From positions 1 through 40,722 of the forward strand of contig CABUUG010000004.1 in the NCBI GenBank assembly GCA_902494605.1: DNA of 40,722 nucleotides. Reading direction: 5' to 3'. The position numbers and the translations under genes were made by a program. The first letter of the stretch is position 1. Each line of letters opens with the position of its first letter. Of this stretch, positions 17,132 to 25,228 are shown in pieces. Below the pieces are notes generated by a model. The model did not search any database. It worked only from the letters and a program-made list of their open reading frames with translations, and was not told the DNA's origin. The stretch comes from an uncultured Collinsella sp. GTDB lineage: Bacteria > Actinomycetota > Coriobacteriia > Coriobacteriales > Coriobacteriaceae.

Positions 17132-18547
17132 CTAGAGCGTGTGGAGCAGAGCGATGAAAAAGCGGACACCCTGAAGGTAGACTCGGCGGGTAATGCGCTC
17201 GTTGGTGCCGTGGACGCCTCGGTCGCACTCGTCATCGTCGACCACAAAGGCCGAGAAACGAATGCACTCAGGGCAAATGCGCTGATAGTTGGCAGCGTCG
17301 GTCGCACCGATCACGGTCGAGGGCACAATTGCCACTGGCTCGAATGATCCGTTTTCCTCCGCCCCCTTTGGATCACGGAAATAGCGGGCGACGATGGAGC
17401 GAACCGCCTCGAGGCCGGGACCACCGATGCGCGGGGACGGCGAGGGTTCGGAGCTACCGGGGCCAAGTTCGACCTCCACACGTCCGGCAAGGCCCGCCGC
17501 GGCAACCGCCTCGCGGCAGCGCGCCACAACGTCGGCCACGCTCGTGCCCTCGAGCATGCGGAAGTTGATATTGGCCCACATATCCTGCGGCATCACGTTG
17601 GCGCCGGTGCTGCCACCCTCGATCTGCGTGGGCGCGCAGGTGGTCGTCACCAGCGGATAGAGCTTTTTGCTGGCGAGGCAATCGCGGACAATGGCATCCC
17701 CGTTGGCGGCAATTTCATCGGCCGTGTAGAGCCCCAACTCGACGAGTTGGGCGGCAAGCAAGTCGGTCACGCGCGTCGGCCACTCGATATCGCAGATTGC
17801 GGTGATGGCACGGCTGAGCACCTCGAGCGATGTGCCGCCGTAGGGGTTGGACGAATGCCCGCCCTCACTCTTCGTCTTGAGCACGATATCGGCATAGCCC
17901 TTCTCCGCGAGGTCGGCATGCATAAGCCAGCCCTCGCCCGCGCCATACTCGGCAGCCGAAACAATACGGTAGTCGCCCTCGTCGATCAGGTACTCAAGCT
18001 CAATGCCGCGCTCCTCGAGCGCGCGGCCGATGGCGCCTGCGCCGTACTGCGTCGTCTCCTCGTCCTGGCCAAAGGCCAGGAGCAGCGTGCGCTCGTGCTG
18101 CCAACCGTGCGCCAGCGCATACTCGACCGCCTCGAGAATGCCTGCGACTTGGTCTTTCATGTCGATCGCGCCGCGGCCCCAGATGTAGGTATCGTCCACG
18201 TGCCCGCTAAAGGGGGCGTGCGTCCAGTCGGCCTCGGTACCCGGCACCACGGGGACCACGTCCATGTGACCCATGAGCATAACGGGCTTGAGAGCGGGGT
18301 CGGAACCGCTAAGCGTCACCAACAGCGAATGGTCGATGAGCTCGACCTTACCCGCCGCGAACACGCGCGGATACGCCTGCTGCATATACGCGCGCAGGTC
18401 GTCGAACGGCTGCCAGTTCACCGCCTCGGCATCCATACTCGAGATGGTCGGAAACGACAGCACGCGGCCCAGGCGCTCGCACGCACCAGCTTCGTCCAAA
18501 TCGGCAAAATCATCCTCATGCGCAAAGAAGCGCCAAACCTCGGCCAT
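17132..18547 (-). CDS. M20-family metallopeptidase
   Basis: 471 aa. M20 enzymes are cytoplasmic di-zinc peptidases or amidohydrolases that cleave dipeptides or N-acylated amino acids. Ligand-type residues are visible: His and Asp in MLMGHMDVVPV, Asp in WGRGAIDMKD, the Glu pair in AFGQDEETT, a later Asp/Glu in IDEGDY, and His near the C-terminus in GVHGTNE. The dimerisation (lid) domain occupies about 215-345. ATG at 18547 follows GAAAGGATG. It is the last gene of the amino-acid ABC transporter group, suggesting that imported peptides or acyl amino acids are hydrolysed here; the exact substrate is unknown. Confidence 0.9.
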   Translation of the reverse strand: MAEVWRFFAHEDDFADLDEAGACERLGRVLSFPTISSMDAEAVNWQPFDDLRAYMQQAYPRVFAAGKVELIDHSLLVTLSGSDPALKPVMLMGHMDVVPVVPGTEADWTHAPFSGHVDDTYIWGRGAIDMKDQVAGILEAVEYALAHGWQHERTLLLAFGQDEETTQYGAGAIGRALEERGIELEYLIDEGDYRIVSAAEYGAGEGWLMHADLAEKGYADIVLKTKSEGGHSSNPYGGTSLEVLSRAITAICDIEWPTRVTDLLAAQLVELGLYTADEIAANGDAIVRDCLASKKLYPLVTTTCAPTQIEGGSTGANVMPQDMWANINFRMLEGTSVADVVARCREAVAAAGLAGRVEVELGPGSSEPSPSPRIGGPGLEAVRSIVARYFRDPKGAEENGSFEPVAIVPSTVIGATDAANYQRICPECIRFSAFVVDDDECDRGVHGTNERITRRVYLQGVRFFIALLHTL

Positions 18548-18572
18548 GACATCCTTTCGATTGTGATGACGA

Positions 18573-18595
18573 GGGCCGCCCCACCGGAGCGGCCC
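18573..18595 (-). promoter_or_regulatory. Hairpin between ABC ATPase and M20 genes
   Basis: GGGCCGC and GCGGCCC form a 7-bp GC stem with a 9-nt loop, ending about 25 nt before the M20 start. No T-tract follows, so it is more likely an RNA-stability or processing hairpin than a terminator. Confidence 0.4.
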
Positions 18596-18619
18596 TGCCA
18601 CATAAGCGTTTGCGGTCGG

Positions 18620-19405
18620 TTATTTGTCCTCGAGATAGCGCGAGAGGAACTCGCGGGTACGCTGGTGCTTGGGGTTGCCAAAGAGCTCGGCCGGCGCGGC
18701 GTCCTCGAGCACCACGCCCTTGTCCATAAAGACCACGCGGTCGGATACGGTTCGGGCAAAGGCCATCTCGTGCGTGACGACGACCATGGTCATGCCGTCG
18801 GCCGCGAGCTTGCGCATGACCTCGAGCACCTCGCCCACGATCTCGGGGTCGAGTGCCGAAGTCGGCTCGTCGAACAGCATGATCTGCGGATTCATGCATA
18901 AGGCACGAGCGATGGCCACACGCTGCTTTTGGCCGCCGGACAGGCGACCCACGGCGGCGTGCGCGAACTTTTCGAGTCCCACGCTCGCCAGATGCTCCAT
19001 CGCAATTTTTTCAGCCTCGGCCTTGCTCATCTTTTTGAGCGTGACGGGCGCGAGCGTGCAGTTGTCGAGCACGTCCATGTTGTTGAACAGGTTAAAGCCC
19101 TGGAACACCATGCCGATGTCCTCGCGCAGCTTGTTGATGTTGCAGCGTTCGGCCGTGAGGTCCTGACCGTGGAACCAGATGTGGCCCGCGTCCGGGGTCT
19201 CGAGCAGGTTGAGGCAGCGCAGGAAGGTCGACTTGCCCGAGCCCGAGGCGCCGATAATGGTAACGACCTCGCCGGGGTTAACGGACAGGTCGATGCCCTT
19301 GAGCACCTCGAGCGAGCCGAAGCTCTTGCGCAAGCCCTCGACGCGGATGAGCGGCTCATTGGTCTGTGCGGCGGCCGCGGTGCCGGTAGTGGCGGTATCT
19401 GCCAT
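18620..19405 (-). CDS. Polar amino-acid ABC transporter, ATP-binding protein
   Basis: 261 aa, GlnQ/HisP type. It powers amino-acid import at the inner face of the membrane. Walker A is IIGASGSGKST, the Q-loop is in GMVFQGFNLF, the signature is LSGGQKQRVAIARAL, Walker B is MLFDEPTSALDPE and the switch histidine is in VVTHEM. Residues 1-20 are an Ala/Thr-rich lead. ATG at 19405 follows GAGGAG. It comes after the permease gene with a 22-bp gap in the usual binding protein, permease, ATPase order. Confidence 0.95.
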   Translation of the reverse strand: MADTATTGTAAAAQTNEPLIRVEGLRKSFGSLEVLKGIDLSVNPGEVVTIIGASGSGKSTFLRCLNLLETPDAGHIWFHGQDLTAERCNINKLREDIGMVFQGFNLFNNMDVLDNCTLAPVTLKKMSKAEAEKIAMEHLASVGLEKFAHAAVGRLSGGQKQRVAIARALCMNPQIMLFDEPTSALDPEIVGEVLEVMRKLAADGMTMVVVTHEMAFARTVSDRVVFMDKGVVLEDAAPAELFGNPKHQRTREFLSRYLEDK

Positions 19406-19427
19406 GATGATTCTCCTCGTCTTGAGC

Positions 19428-20576
19428 CTAGTTGGAGCTGGGCAGCGTTGCCGAGGCCTCGGCGCCGAGCTTTTTGCCAAAGGCCTCGAGCAGGCGGCTC
19501 GCCACGAGCGTCAGGATCAGGTAGACCACGAGCGCCACGCAGTAGACCTCCATCTGGCGGTAGTACACGCCGGCGACGGTGGTGGTGGCGTACATGAGGT
19601 CGAACACGCCGATGACCGAGAGCACCGACGAGTCCTTGATGTTGATGATGAGCTCGTTGGTGAGCGCCGGAATCGCGTTTTTAATGCCCTGGGGGAACAC
19701 GACCTTGCGCATGGCTTGCCACTGCGAAAGACCCAGCGAGCGCGCTGCCTCGGCCTGGCCGGGGTCGATGGACTCGATGCCGCCGCGCAGGACCTCCATC
19801 ATGTAGGCGGTGGAGTTGAGCGAGATGGTGACGAGGCCAGCGGTGAAGGTGCTCCAGATCTGGTTGGCCTGGGCGGTCTCGAAGCCCATGCCGCGCAAAA
19901 CGGTGAAGCCCGCGTAATAGATGAGCAGGCCCTGGACCATCATGGGCGTGCCGCGCACGATGGTGGAGTAGATGGTCGCAAAGCCGCGGCCAATGCTCTT
20001 AAAGAAGCGCACCAGGTCGTTGTCCACGCGATCGAAGGTCTGAATACGCAGGAACACAAAGAGCAACGCCAGGAAGAATGCGATGACGGTGCCGAAGGTG
20101 GCAAGCGCGATGGTGATCTCGATGCCGCGGATAAAGAAGTCCCCGCTCTTGTAGGTCATGTAGACCAGGCTCGACAAAAAGTCGCTGGGGTTGGAGTCCG
20201 AGACGATGCTCACCCGTACCAGGTCGATAAACGACATGACGCAGCGGTCCACGAAAAAGATCGCCGCGATGGCAACCACGACATAGCTGCCCAAGCGTGC
20301 GCCACGACGGAAGCGCTCGGATGCGAACGGCGACGTTTCGCGATAGTCATTCCAGTGCATGAGTTTGGTGACGAGCGCCGCCGCCGACACGACGAGCCAG
20401 GCCCAAAGGATTGCCCAAAGGCAATCTTGGAACACGCCCGTGGGGGCCAAGAAGCTCAGCGGCGTGGGGTTGCGCTGGCTAAACGCCAGGCCGAGCGCCA
20501 CGATAACGCTCGTGCCCAGATATACATAGCGATGGTCGGCCTTGATAAAGGAGGCCAGACGATTGATGGTTTTCAT
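19428..20576 (-). CDS. Polar amino-acid ABC transporter, permease
   Basis: 382 aa, about 150 longer than a minimal HisM/GlnP permease. Two to three extra N-terminal membrane segments (about 15-35, 45-65 and 85-105) precede the transporter core, which starts near residue 165 (IEITIALATFGTVIAFFLAL). The cytoplasmic coupling motif EAARSLGLSQWQAMRKVVFPQ (split: EAARSLGLS, QAMRKVVFPQ) is intact and contacts the ATPase. The role of the extra segments is unknown. The gene starts 9 bp after the binding-protein gene. Confidence 0.93.
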   Translation of the reverse strand: MKTINRLASFIKADHRYVYLGTSVIVALGLAFSQRNPTPLSFLAPTGVFQDCLWAILWAWLVVSAAALVTKLMHWNDYRETSPFASERFRRGARLGSYVVVAIAAIFFVDRCVMSFIDLVRVSIVSDSNPSDFLSSLVYMTYKSGDFFIRGIEITIALATFGTVIAFFLALLFVFLRIQTFDRVDNDLVRFFKSIGRGFATIYSTIVRGTPMMVQGLLIYYAGFTVLRGMGFETAQANQIWSTFTAGLVTISLNSTAYMMEVLRGGIESIDPGQAEAARSLGLSQWQAMRKVVFPQGIKNAIPALTNELIINIKDSSVLSVIGVFDLMYATTTVAGVYYRQMEVYCVALVVYLILTLVASRLLEAFGKKLGAEASATLPSSN

Positions 20577-20585
20577 GCTGCCTCC

Positions 20586-21512
20586 CTATGCCGGCTGACG
20601 ATCGAGGCACGCGTCCCACATTTGGTCGCGTTCCTCTTGGCTAATGCCCTTGAGTGTCTTATCGATGAGCTTAAGCAGCTTGTCCGAGCCCTTGCGGCAA
20701 CCGACATTTGCCGCGACCTCCTGCTTAAAGCCCTCGCCCTCGGCAAAATGAATGGGGACGATGCCCGGGTTTTGGGCCATATAGCCCTTCTCGTTCTCGG
20801 TGTTATAGGTCACGGCGTCGCACGTGCCCTGCAGCAGGTTCGAGAACACCGTGGGGACGGAGTCGACCGGGTTCTTGTGGACAACGCCCGGAATCTCGTC
20901 GATGACGGTATCGAGCATGGTGTCCTTTTGGCCGAGCACCGTAGCGCCGCTAAAGTCGCTGAGCTTGGTCGCGTTTTGGTAGGGCGAGCCCTCTTTTACG
21001 AACAGGCCAAAGTAACCGATAAAGTACGGATCGGAGAAGCCGACAGACTCCTCGCGCTCGGGCGTGGCGCTCATGCCGGCGATGATGAGGTCGATCTGGC
21101 CGTTGTTGAGCGAATCGATAAGACCCGAGAAGCTCTGCTTGACGGCAACGGGCTCGCCACCGAGGGCTTTGCAGACGATCTTGGCGATCTGCACGTCGTA
21201 GCCATCGGCATAGGCACCCTGCACGTTGTCGATGGGGATGGTGTATTCACTGGCTTCGGAAACCTGCCAGTTGTACGGGGCGTAGGCCGCCTCCATGCCG
21301 ATGCGGATCTTATCCTTGCCGATCACGGAATCGGACAGGTCGTCGCGACCGCCGCCCGTCGTGGGCTGAACCACCTTGAGCGTGGACGGGCGCTGACAGC
21401 CGGCGAGCGCGCCGGCGACGACGGAAGCGCTCGCAGCGAGAGCGCTACCCAAAAAGATGCGACGGCTGCATACCGGCTGGGTCTGCGCATCGCACTGTTG
21501 GGGAGAATGCAT
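20586..21512 (-). CDS. Amino-acid ABC transporter, Tat-type substrate-binding lipoprotein
   Basis: 308 aa, periplasmic-binding-protein family 3. The N-terminus carries a twin-arginine motif SRRIFLG (16-22), a hydrophobic stretch and a lipobox LAGC with Cys39, so it should be exported folded by Tat and anchored by lipid. The core keeps family signatures such as GMEAAYAPYNW, YDVQIAKIVCKAL and LIIAGMSATPER. The carboxylate-binding arginine of family 3 appears to be in the latter segment. ATG at 21512 follows AGGGAAGG. Upstream lies a tandem TGCA palindrome (21583-21606), a possible operator. The substrate amino acid cannot be fixed by eye. Confidence 0.92.
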   Translation of the reverse strand: MHSPQQCDAQTQPVCSRRIFLGSALAASASVVAGALAGCQRPSTLKVVQPTTGGGRDDLSDSVIGKDKIRIGMEAAYAPYNWQVSEASEYTIPIDNVQGAYADGYDVQIAKIVCKALGGEPVAVKQSFSGLIDSLNNGQIDLIIAGMSATPEREESVGFSDPYFIGYFGLFVKEGSPYQNATKLSDFSGATVLGQKDTMLDTVIDEIPGVVHKNPVDSVPTVFSNLLQGTCDAVTYNTENEKGYMAQNPGIVPIHFAEGEGFKQEVAANVGCRKGSDKLLKLIDKTLKGISQEERDQMWDACLDRQPA

Positions 21513-21582
21513 AATCTGCCTTCCCTGTTGAATCGTATGCTGACGACTTAACAGGATACCGCTCAGCGCTACCTCCAGCAAA

Positions 21583-21606
21583 TGCATATATAAATGCATA
21601 TATGCA
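21583..21606 (-). promoter_or_regulatory. Tandem TGCATATA palindromes upstream of the amino-acid ABC operon
   Basis: Two overlapping palindromes share one TGCA: TGCATATATAAATGCA (one mismatch) and TGCATATATGCA (perfect). They lie 71-94 bp before the binding-protein start, where the promoter should be. ArgR-type operators are AT-rich palindromes of similar form, so an amino-acid-responsive repressor is plausible; the identity is inference. Confidence 0.45.
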
Positions 21607-21630
21607 AGTTTACGAACTGAAAACGATTGG

Positions 21631-21686
21631 TAGTCGTTGGGGACGCTCTTAAACGACTAGTCAAACAAGAACGTCCCCAACGACTA
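21631..21686. repeat. 56-bp palindrome family, copy 1
   Basis: Arms TAGTCGTTGGGGACG and CGTCCCCAACGACTA surround a partly complementary centre. It matches 28651-28706 at 54 of 56 positions. It directly abuts structured element C. The rest of the 293-bp gap holds no gene. Confidence 0.85.
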
Positions 21687-21688
21687 GG

Positions 21689-21803
21689 CATGAAAAAGGC
21701 AAGGCATAGACCTTCTGGTCATACCTTGCCTTTTGAATGACAAATTGTCGCTCTGGGTGGCGCGCAGCGTCGACCGGCCCGCCGTTCGTCAGAACGGCGG
21801 AAC
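21689..21803 (-). repeat. Structured intergenic element, copy C
   Basis: P2 (about 21694-21732) keeps the AAAAGGCAAGGCAT arm, but the other arm reads ATACCTTGCC. This change is a G-T wobble on the minus strand and a C-A mismatch on the plus strand, which favours a minus-strand RNA. P3 (21779-21800) is completely rewritten to CCGCCGTTC-GTCA-GAACGGCGG yet still pairs perfectly. It ends 5 bp before the TAG stop of the epimerase gene. Confidence 0.8.
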
Positions 21804-21805
21804 CT

Positions 21806-22699
21806 CTAGAGCAAAGTGACGCTAAAGCTGCGGACGTCCGTCTCGCCCGGCGCCAGCGTAATGGTGTTGGCCTTGTGCTCAAAAACGTCGTCCTCGGTGT
21901 CCATGGTGGTGTGACCGGTCCAGGGCTCGAGCGCCACAAACGGAGCGTCGTTGGCGGCAGACCACACGCCGATGTACTTAAAGCCCTCAAAGTCGATCTT
22001 GACGCCGTGGCCCGACTTGCGACCGCGCAGCGTGAGCGTGGAGCCCGGGGTATCGGTGAACATGATGGCGTCGTTATCGAAGCTGCGGTGCGTGATGGGC
22101 AGCACGTCCGAGTTATCGGGAGCCTTGTAACTACCCTCGAACGTCATAAGGCCATCAGGCGTGATGACGGGGGCCTCGTTAGTCCAAGCCTCGGTAAACG
22201 CCAGCTCGTAATCCTCGAATGCCTCGTCCTCGGCACCGGGAGCCGGTACGTTAAACGCGGGGTGGCCGCCCACCGAGAACGGCAGGTCCACGTCGCCGGT
22301 GTTGGTGACGGCAAAGGTCTGGGTAAGTGTGGCGTCACCAGTCAGGGCATAGGTCATGTTGAGCTTAAAGTGGAACGGAAAGGCCTTGAGCGACTCGGGC
22401 GTGTCGGTGATCTCGTACGTTACCGAGGAGCCGTCCTCCGAAACCTCGACCAGCTTGTGCTCGACGATGCGCGCGAGTCCGTGGCGCGGCATATCGCAGG
22501 TGCCGGCTGCAGACGTTGCCGTGTTGTTGCGCAGCGAGCCCACAATGGGGAACAGGATGGGCGCATGCTTGCCCCAAAAGGCGGGGTCGCCCTGCCACAG
22601 ATACTCGTTGCCGTTGAGGGCAAGGCTCGTGAGCTGGGCGCCCATGGAATCGATGGCCGCGGTGAGGCCGCCGCGCTTGATGGTGGTGACGGTGGACAT
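21806..22699 (-). CDS. Aldose 1-epimerase-like (galactose mutarotase fold) protein
   Basis: 297 aa. Related proteins interconvert alpha and beta anomers of hexoses, or of hexose 6-phosphates in the LacX/YeaD branch. Signatures include GAQLTSLALNGNEYLWQGD near the start, ILFPIVGSLR, and the histidine-containing strand VGGHPAFNVP (about 140-149), which matches the catalytic histidine region; a late glutamate lies in VALEPWTG. ATG at 22699 follows GGAGGAAG. No sugar gene is adjacent, so the substrate is unknown. Element C follows its stop codon. Confidence 0.85.
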   Translation of the reverse strand: MSTVTTIKRGGLTAAIDSMGAQLTSLALNGNEYLWQGDPAFWGKHAPILFPIVGSLRNNTATSAAGTCDMPRHGLARIVEHKLVEVSEDGSSVTYEITDTPESLKAFPFHFKLNMTYALTGDATLTQTFAVTNTGDVDLPFSVGGHPAFNVPAPGAEDEAFEDYELAFTEAWTNEAPVITPDGLMTFEGSYKAPDNSDVLPITHRSFDNDAIMFTDTPGSTLTLRGRKSGHGVKIDFEGFKYIGVWSAANDAPFVALEPWTGHTTMDTEDDVFEHKANTITLAPGETDVRSFSVTLL

Positions 22700-22812
22700 G
22701 CTACTTCCTCCAAAAGTAAACAATAGTGTCGAGGGCTATTGTGCCACTCTTGGCGGCGGGACGGGACAGCAGGCGATTATTGAGCAGCCATAGCGGAATG
22801 AGCGGCGAGCAC

Positions 22813-23682
22813 CTACTGGGTATCCACGTAAAGGTCGAACCCGCCCTGCGGTGTGGTGTCGACCGTGTCGGGCGCCTGTGAGTTAAAGCTCACGGGGACC
22901 ATGCGCTTTGAGGCACGGAAGCGCGTACCGTCGGTGGCGACGGGCGGTTCATCGACGGTGAGCTCGTAGTCGCCGGGCTTAAGCTCGATGCCGTCACCAG
23001 CGGAATTGACGTATTGATACTCGTCAATCGTCTGCCCTTTGAGCGTGCGCCCCACGATGTAGATGAGCATTTGGCTGTCGCCGCGCGCGGTGTCCCACGT
23101 CGCGCCGTCCTTGACCTCGACCGACACATGTACCGAGCGCGTGCGGCCGAGCGATTGCTCGATAGACATCTCGACCTTGGCGGCGTCTTTTCGCTGTTGT
23201 TCAACATGGCTCCAGACGTTTCCAATTGCCGAGCATGCGATAACGCCGGCCATGAAGGCGATAAGGATGGGGCCGAGCGGAGAGCGACGTCCTGCATCTT
23301 CCTCGCGAGACAGATTGGGGCGACGTGTGGGCGCAGGCGCCTGGGCACCCTGCGAGGGCACGTCGAGAATACTGAAGGATGCCGTGCTTCCGGGATCGAT
23401 GGTATGGCGCGGCTGAGGGGTCTTGGCCGGCGAGATCGACATGTCGGCTGGCTCGCCGAGCGTGGCCGTAGCGTCGGCCTTGGCCTCGTCTGCCTCGGCC
23501 TGGGCCCAAGCTTGTTCGAAGGTCAGAGGCTCGACGGGGTCGAGGGCGGCGTCAGAGTCGGCGGCAACGTCGTTGCCGGTCTCGTCCTCGTCGCTCGACA
23601 CATCACGCGGCGTGGGCTCGTCCCACTCCTCGTCCGGAGCCCCACCCTCGCTATACCACCATTCAAAGTTATCGATATCCAT
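22813..23682 (-). CDS. Hypothetical single-pass membrane protein
   Basis: 289 aa, not recognised. The N-terminal 125 residues are acidic and low in hydrophobics, with DEEWDEPTP and DEDETGND runs, so probably disordered and cytoplasmic. One membrane segment lies at about 136-155 (GPILIAFMAGVIACSAIGNV). The external 130 residues look like a small beta-rich domain, ending in a strand-rich stretch (MVPVSFNSQAPDTVD, FDLYVDTQ). It stands alone, divergent from an MFS exporter. No function is proposed. Confidence 0.75.
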   Translation of the reverse strand: MDIDNFEWWYSEGGAPDEEWDEPTPRDVSSDEDETGNDVAADSDAALDPVEPLTFEQAWAQAEADEAKADATATLGEPADMSISPAKTPQPRHTIDPGSTASFSILDVPSQGAQAPAPTRRPNLSREEDAGRRSPLGPILIAFMAGVIACSAIGNVWSHVEQQRKDAAKVEMSIEQSLGRTRSVHVSVEVKDGATWDTARGDSQMLIYIVGRTLKGQTIDEYQYVNSAGDGIELKPGDYELTVDEPPVATDGTRFRASKRMVPVSFNSQAPDTVDTTPQGGFDLYVDTQ

Positions 23683-23767
23683 ACGGGGCGCCCCTTAGGC
23701 CTCGCAAATAAACGCTTGCTAGCCTTATACCCCCAGACGGCACGGCGGCTCGCCGGCACAGATAGGA

Positions 23768-23832
23768 AAACCATCACAACATTCGACGCTTTTCCTCGTT
23801 TTCGAGATTTTCATCGAATGTTGTGACGGTTT
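23768..23832. repeat. Long inverted repeat, 19-bp arms
   Basis: AAACCATCACAACATTCGA and TCGAATGTTGTGACGGTTT pair with one mismatch around a 27-bp centre. It lies in the 259-bp gap between divergent genes and is followed 18 bp later by a copy of the ACAAAGGGAC palindrome. Confidence 0.7.
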
Positions 23833-23850
23833 GGGCGGCAGCCACGCCGC

Positions 23851-23885
23851 GAATGTGACAAAGAGACTGTCCCTTTGTCACATTC
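23851..23885. repeat. Short palindrome family (core ACAAAGGGAC), copy 2
   Basis: 35-bp inverted repeat with outer arms GAATGTG/CACATTC. The core has GAGAC where the others have GGGAC. This is the only one of the five copies not close behind a stop codon; it lies 57 bp before the start of the MFS gene. Confidence 0.75.
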
Positions 23886-23941
23886 TGTTAGAGTTGCAGG
23901 GATTGAATCCCGCTTATTCACGCGACATTGGAGTGACAACC

Positions 23942-25183
23942 TTGACCGCCGCAACCACGCCAAAAAGTAAGTCAACCGCCGCCGCGCTCTCCCCCGCGCG
24001 CACCAATCTTTGCCTGGCGCTGCTCGTGCTGTTGGGATTCTCGCTCGGCTGCTCCGAGTTCGTGGTCATCGGCATCGAAAGCGACCTAGCGACGGAACTC
24101 GGCGTATCGCTTGCCACCGCAGGCCAACTTATTAGCGTGTTCGCACTGATCTACGCTATCTCGACGCCGGTGCTCGCGCTCAGTACGGGGCGTTTTCGCC
24201 GCTACCAGCTGCTCGTGTGCTACAGCATCGTCTTTGTGCTCGGCAACCTGGTCATGGCGTTGGCGCCCAACTTCCAGGTGCTGTTCATCTCGCGCATCAT
24301 CCTGGGCTCCGTCTCGGGCGCACTGCTCGCCGTGGGCGTGACGTACATCCCCGAGCTTCTGTCTCCGCAGCAAACTTCGCTTGCCATCTCGGTGGTATAT
24401 GGTGCGTTTTCCGTGGCAATGGTCTTTGTCACTTCGATCGGCAAGTTTGTGGCCGACACGCTCGATTGGCACGTGGCCATGTACGGCACGCTGGCCTTTG
24501 CCGTTCTGATCTGCGGAGCGCTCGTGGCGTTTATGCCGCGCGCTGGGCAAACCGACGAGCCCGCCACTTTTCGCGAGCAGGCGGGTCTGCTACGCGAGCC
24601 GAGCATCATCACCGGCATGCTCATCTTTTTGTTTGGCGTGGGGTCGGTCTACGTTTTCTACGGCTACGTGACGCCTTATCTTGAGCAGGTGCTGGGCATG
24701 GGCACGGTCGAAGCCAGTACCACGCTCATGGCCTACGGCGTGTTCTGCCTGATCTCGAACATCCTGGGCGGATGGATCGATGCGCGCTTTGGCATGAAGG
24801 CGCTACTCGTGACGTTTGTGCTGCAGGCTGCAGCGTTACTCGGACTGTTTGCTGTGGGCGGCACCATGCCGCTCGCGCTGGTCTTTGTCTTTAGCCTGGC
24901 GCTGCTCATGTACCTGTTCTCGGTGTCGTGCATCACGCACTTTATGGACGTGGCACGCAGCCGCCATCCCAAGTCGATGGTACTCGCAAGTTCGGTTGAG
25001 CCCATGGCGTTTAACGTCGGCATCTCGTTTGGCACCGCAGTGGGCGGCGCCGTGGTAAGCAGCGTTGGCATTGCATATGTAGGCGCAGTGGGTGCCGCGT
25101 TCTCGCTTGTGGCCTGGGTGCTTACGCTGGTGACGATTAAGTTGGCTCGCTGGGAACGCAAGAGGGCGATGGCGCAGGCGTAG
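23942..25183 (+). CDS. MFS transporter, drug or sugar efflux type
   Basis: 413 aa with 12 membrane segments, DHA1/AraJ-like. It most likely exports small molecules with proton exchange. The first segment includes LGFSLGCSEFVVIGI, and the loop 2-3 motif reads STGRFRRYQ, a divergent form of the MFS G-x-L-x-D-x-x-G-R-R motif. The TTG start at 23942 is preferred, with GGAG eight bases upstream: longer in-frame forms would run through the palindrome at 23851-23885 and give residues unlike the family. The tyrosine phosphatase gene follows after 45 bp. The substrate is unknown. Confidence 0.85.
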   Translation: MTAATTPKSKSTAAALSPARTNLCLALLVLLGFSLGCSEFVVIGIESDLATELGVSLATAGQLISVFALIYAISTPVLALSTGRFRRYQLLVCYSIVFVLGNLVMALAPNFQVLFISRIILGSVSGALLAVGVTYIPELLSPQQTSLAISVVYGAFSVAMVFVTSIGKFVADTLDWHVAMYGTLAFAVLICGALVAFMPRAGQTDEPATFREQAGLLREPSIITGMLIFLFGVGSVYVFYGYVTPYLEQVLGMGTVEASTTLMAYGVFCLISNILGGWIDARFGMKALLVTFVLQAAALLGLFAVGGTMPLALVFVFSLALLMYLFSVSCITHFMDVARSRHPKSMVLASSVEPMAFNVGISFGTAVGGAVVSSVGIAYVGAVGAAFSLVAWVLTLVTIKLARWERKRAMAQA

Positions 25184-25228
25184 ATGCGATACTCGAGCTC
25201 GATGATGGCGATCGAAAGGAAACCGCAT

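Noticed and set aside
19179..21551. A 790-codon open frame on the plus strand
   Set aside because: It is antisense to the ABC transporter genes, which have clear family motifs; the frame is open only because of the GC-rich codon bias.
23889..23925. tRNA-like stretch (GGGATTGAATCCC)
   Set aside because: The short T-arm-like sequence has no acceptor stem or anticodon arm around it.
23831..23941. Upstream ATG for the MFS gene giving a protein 37 residues longer
   Set aside because: The extension would be encoded by the ACAAAGGGAC palindrome and a non-homologous stretch; TTG at 23942 has a proper ribosome site.
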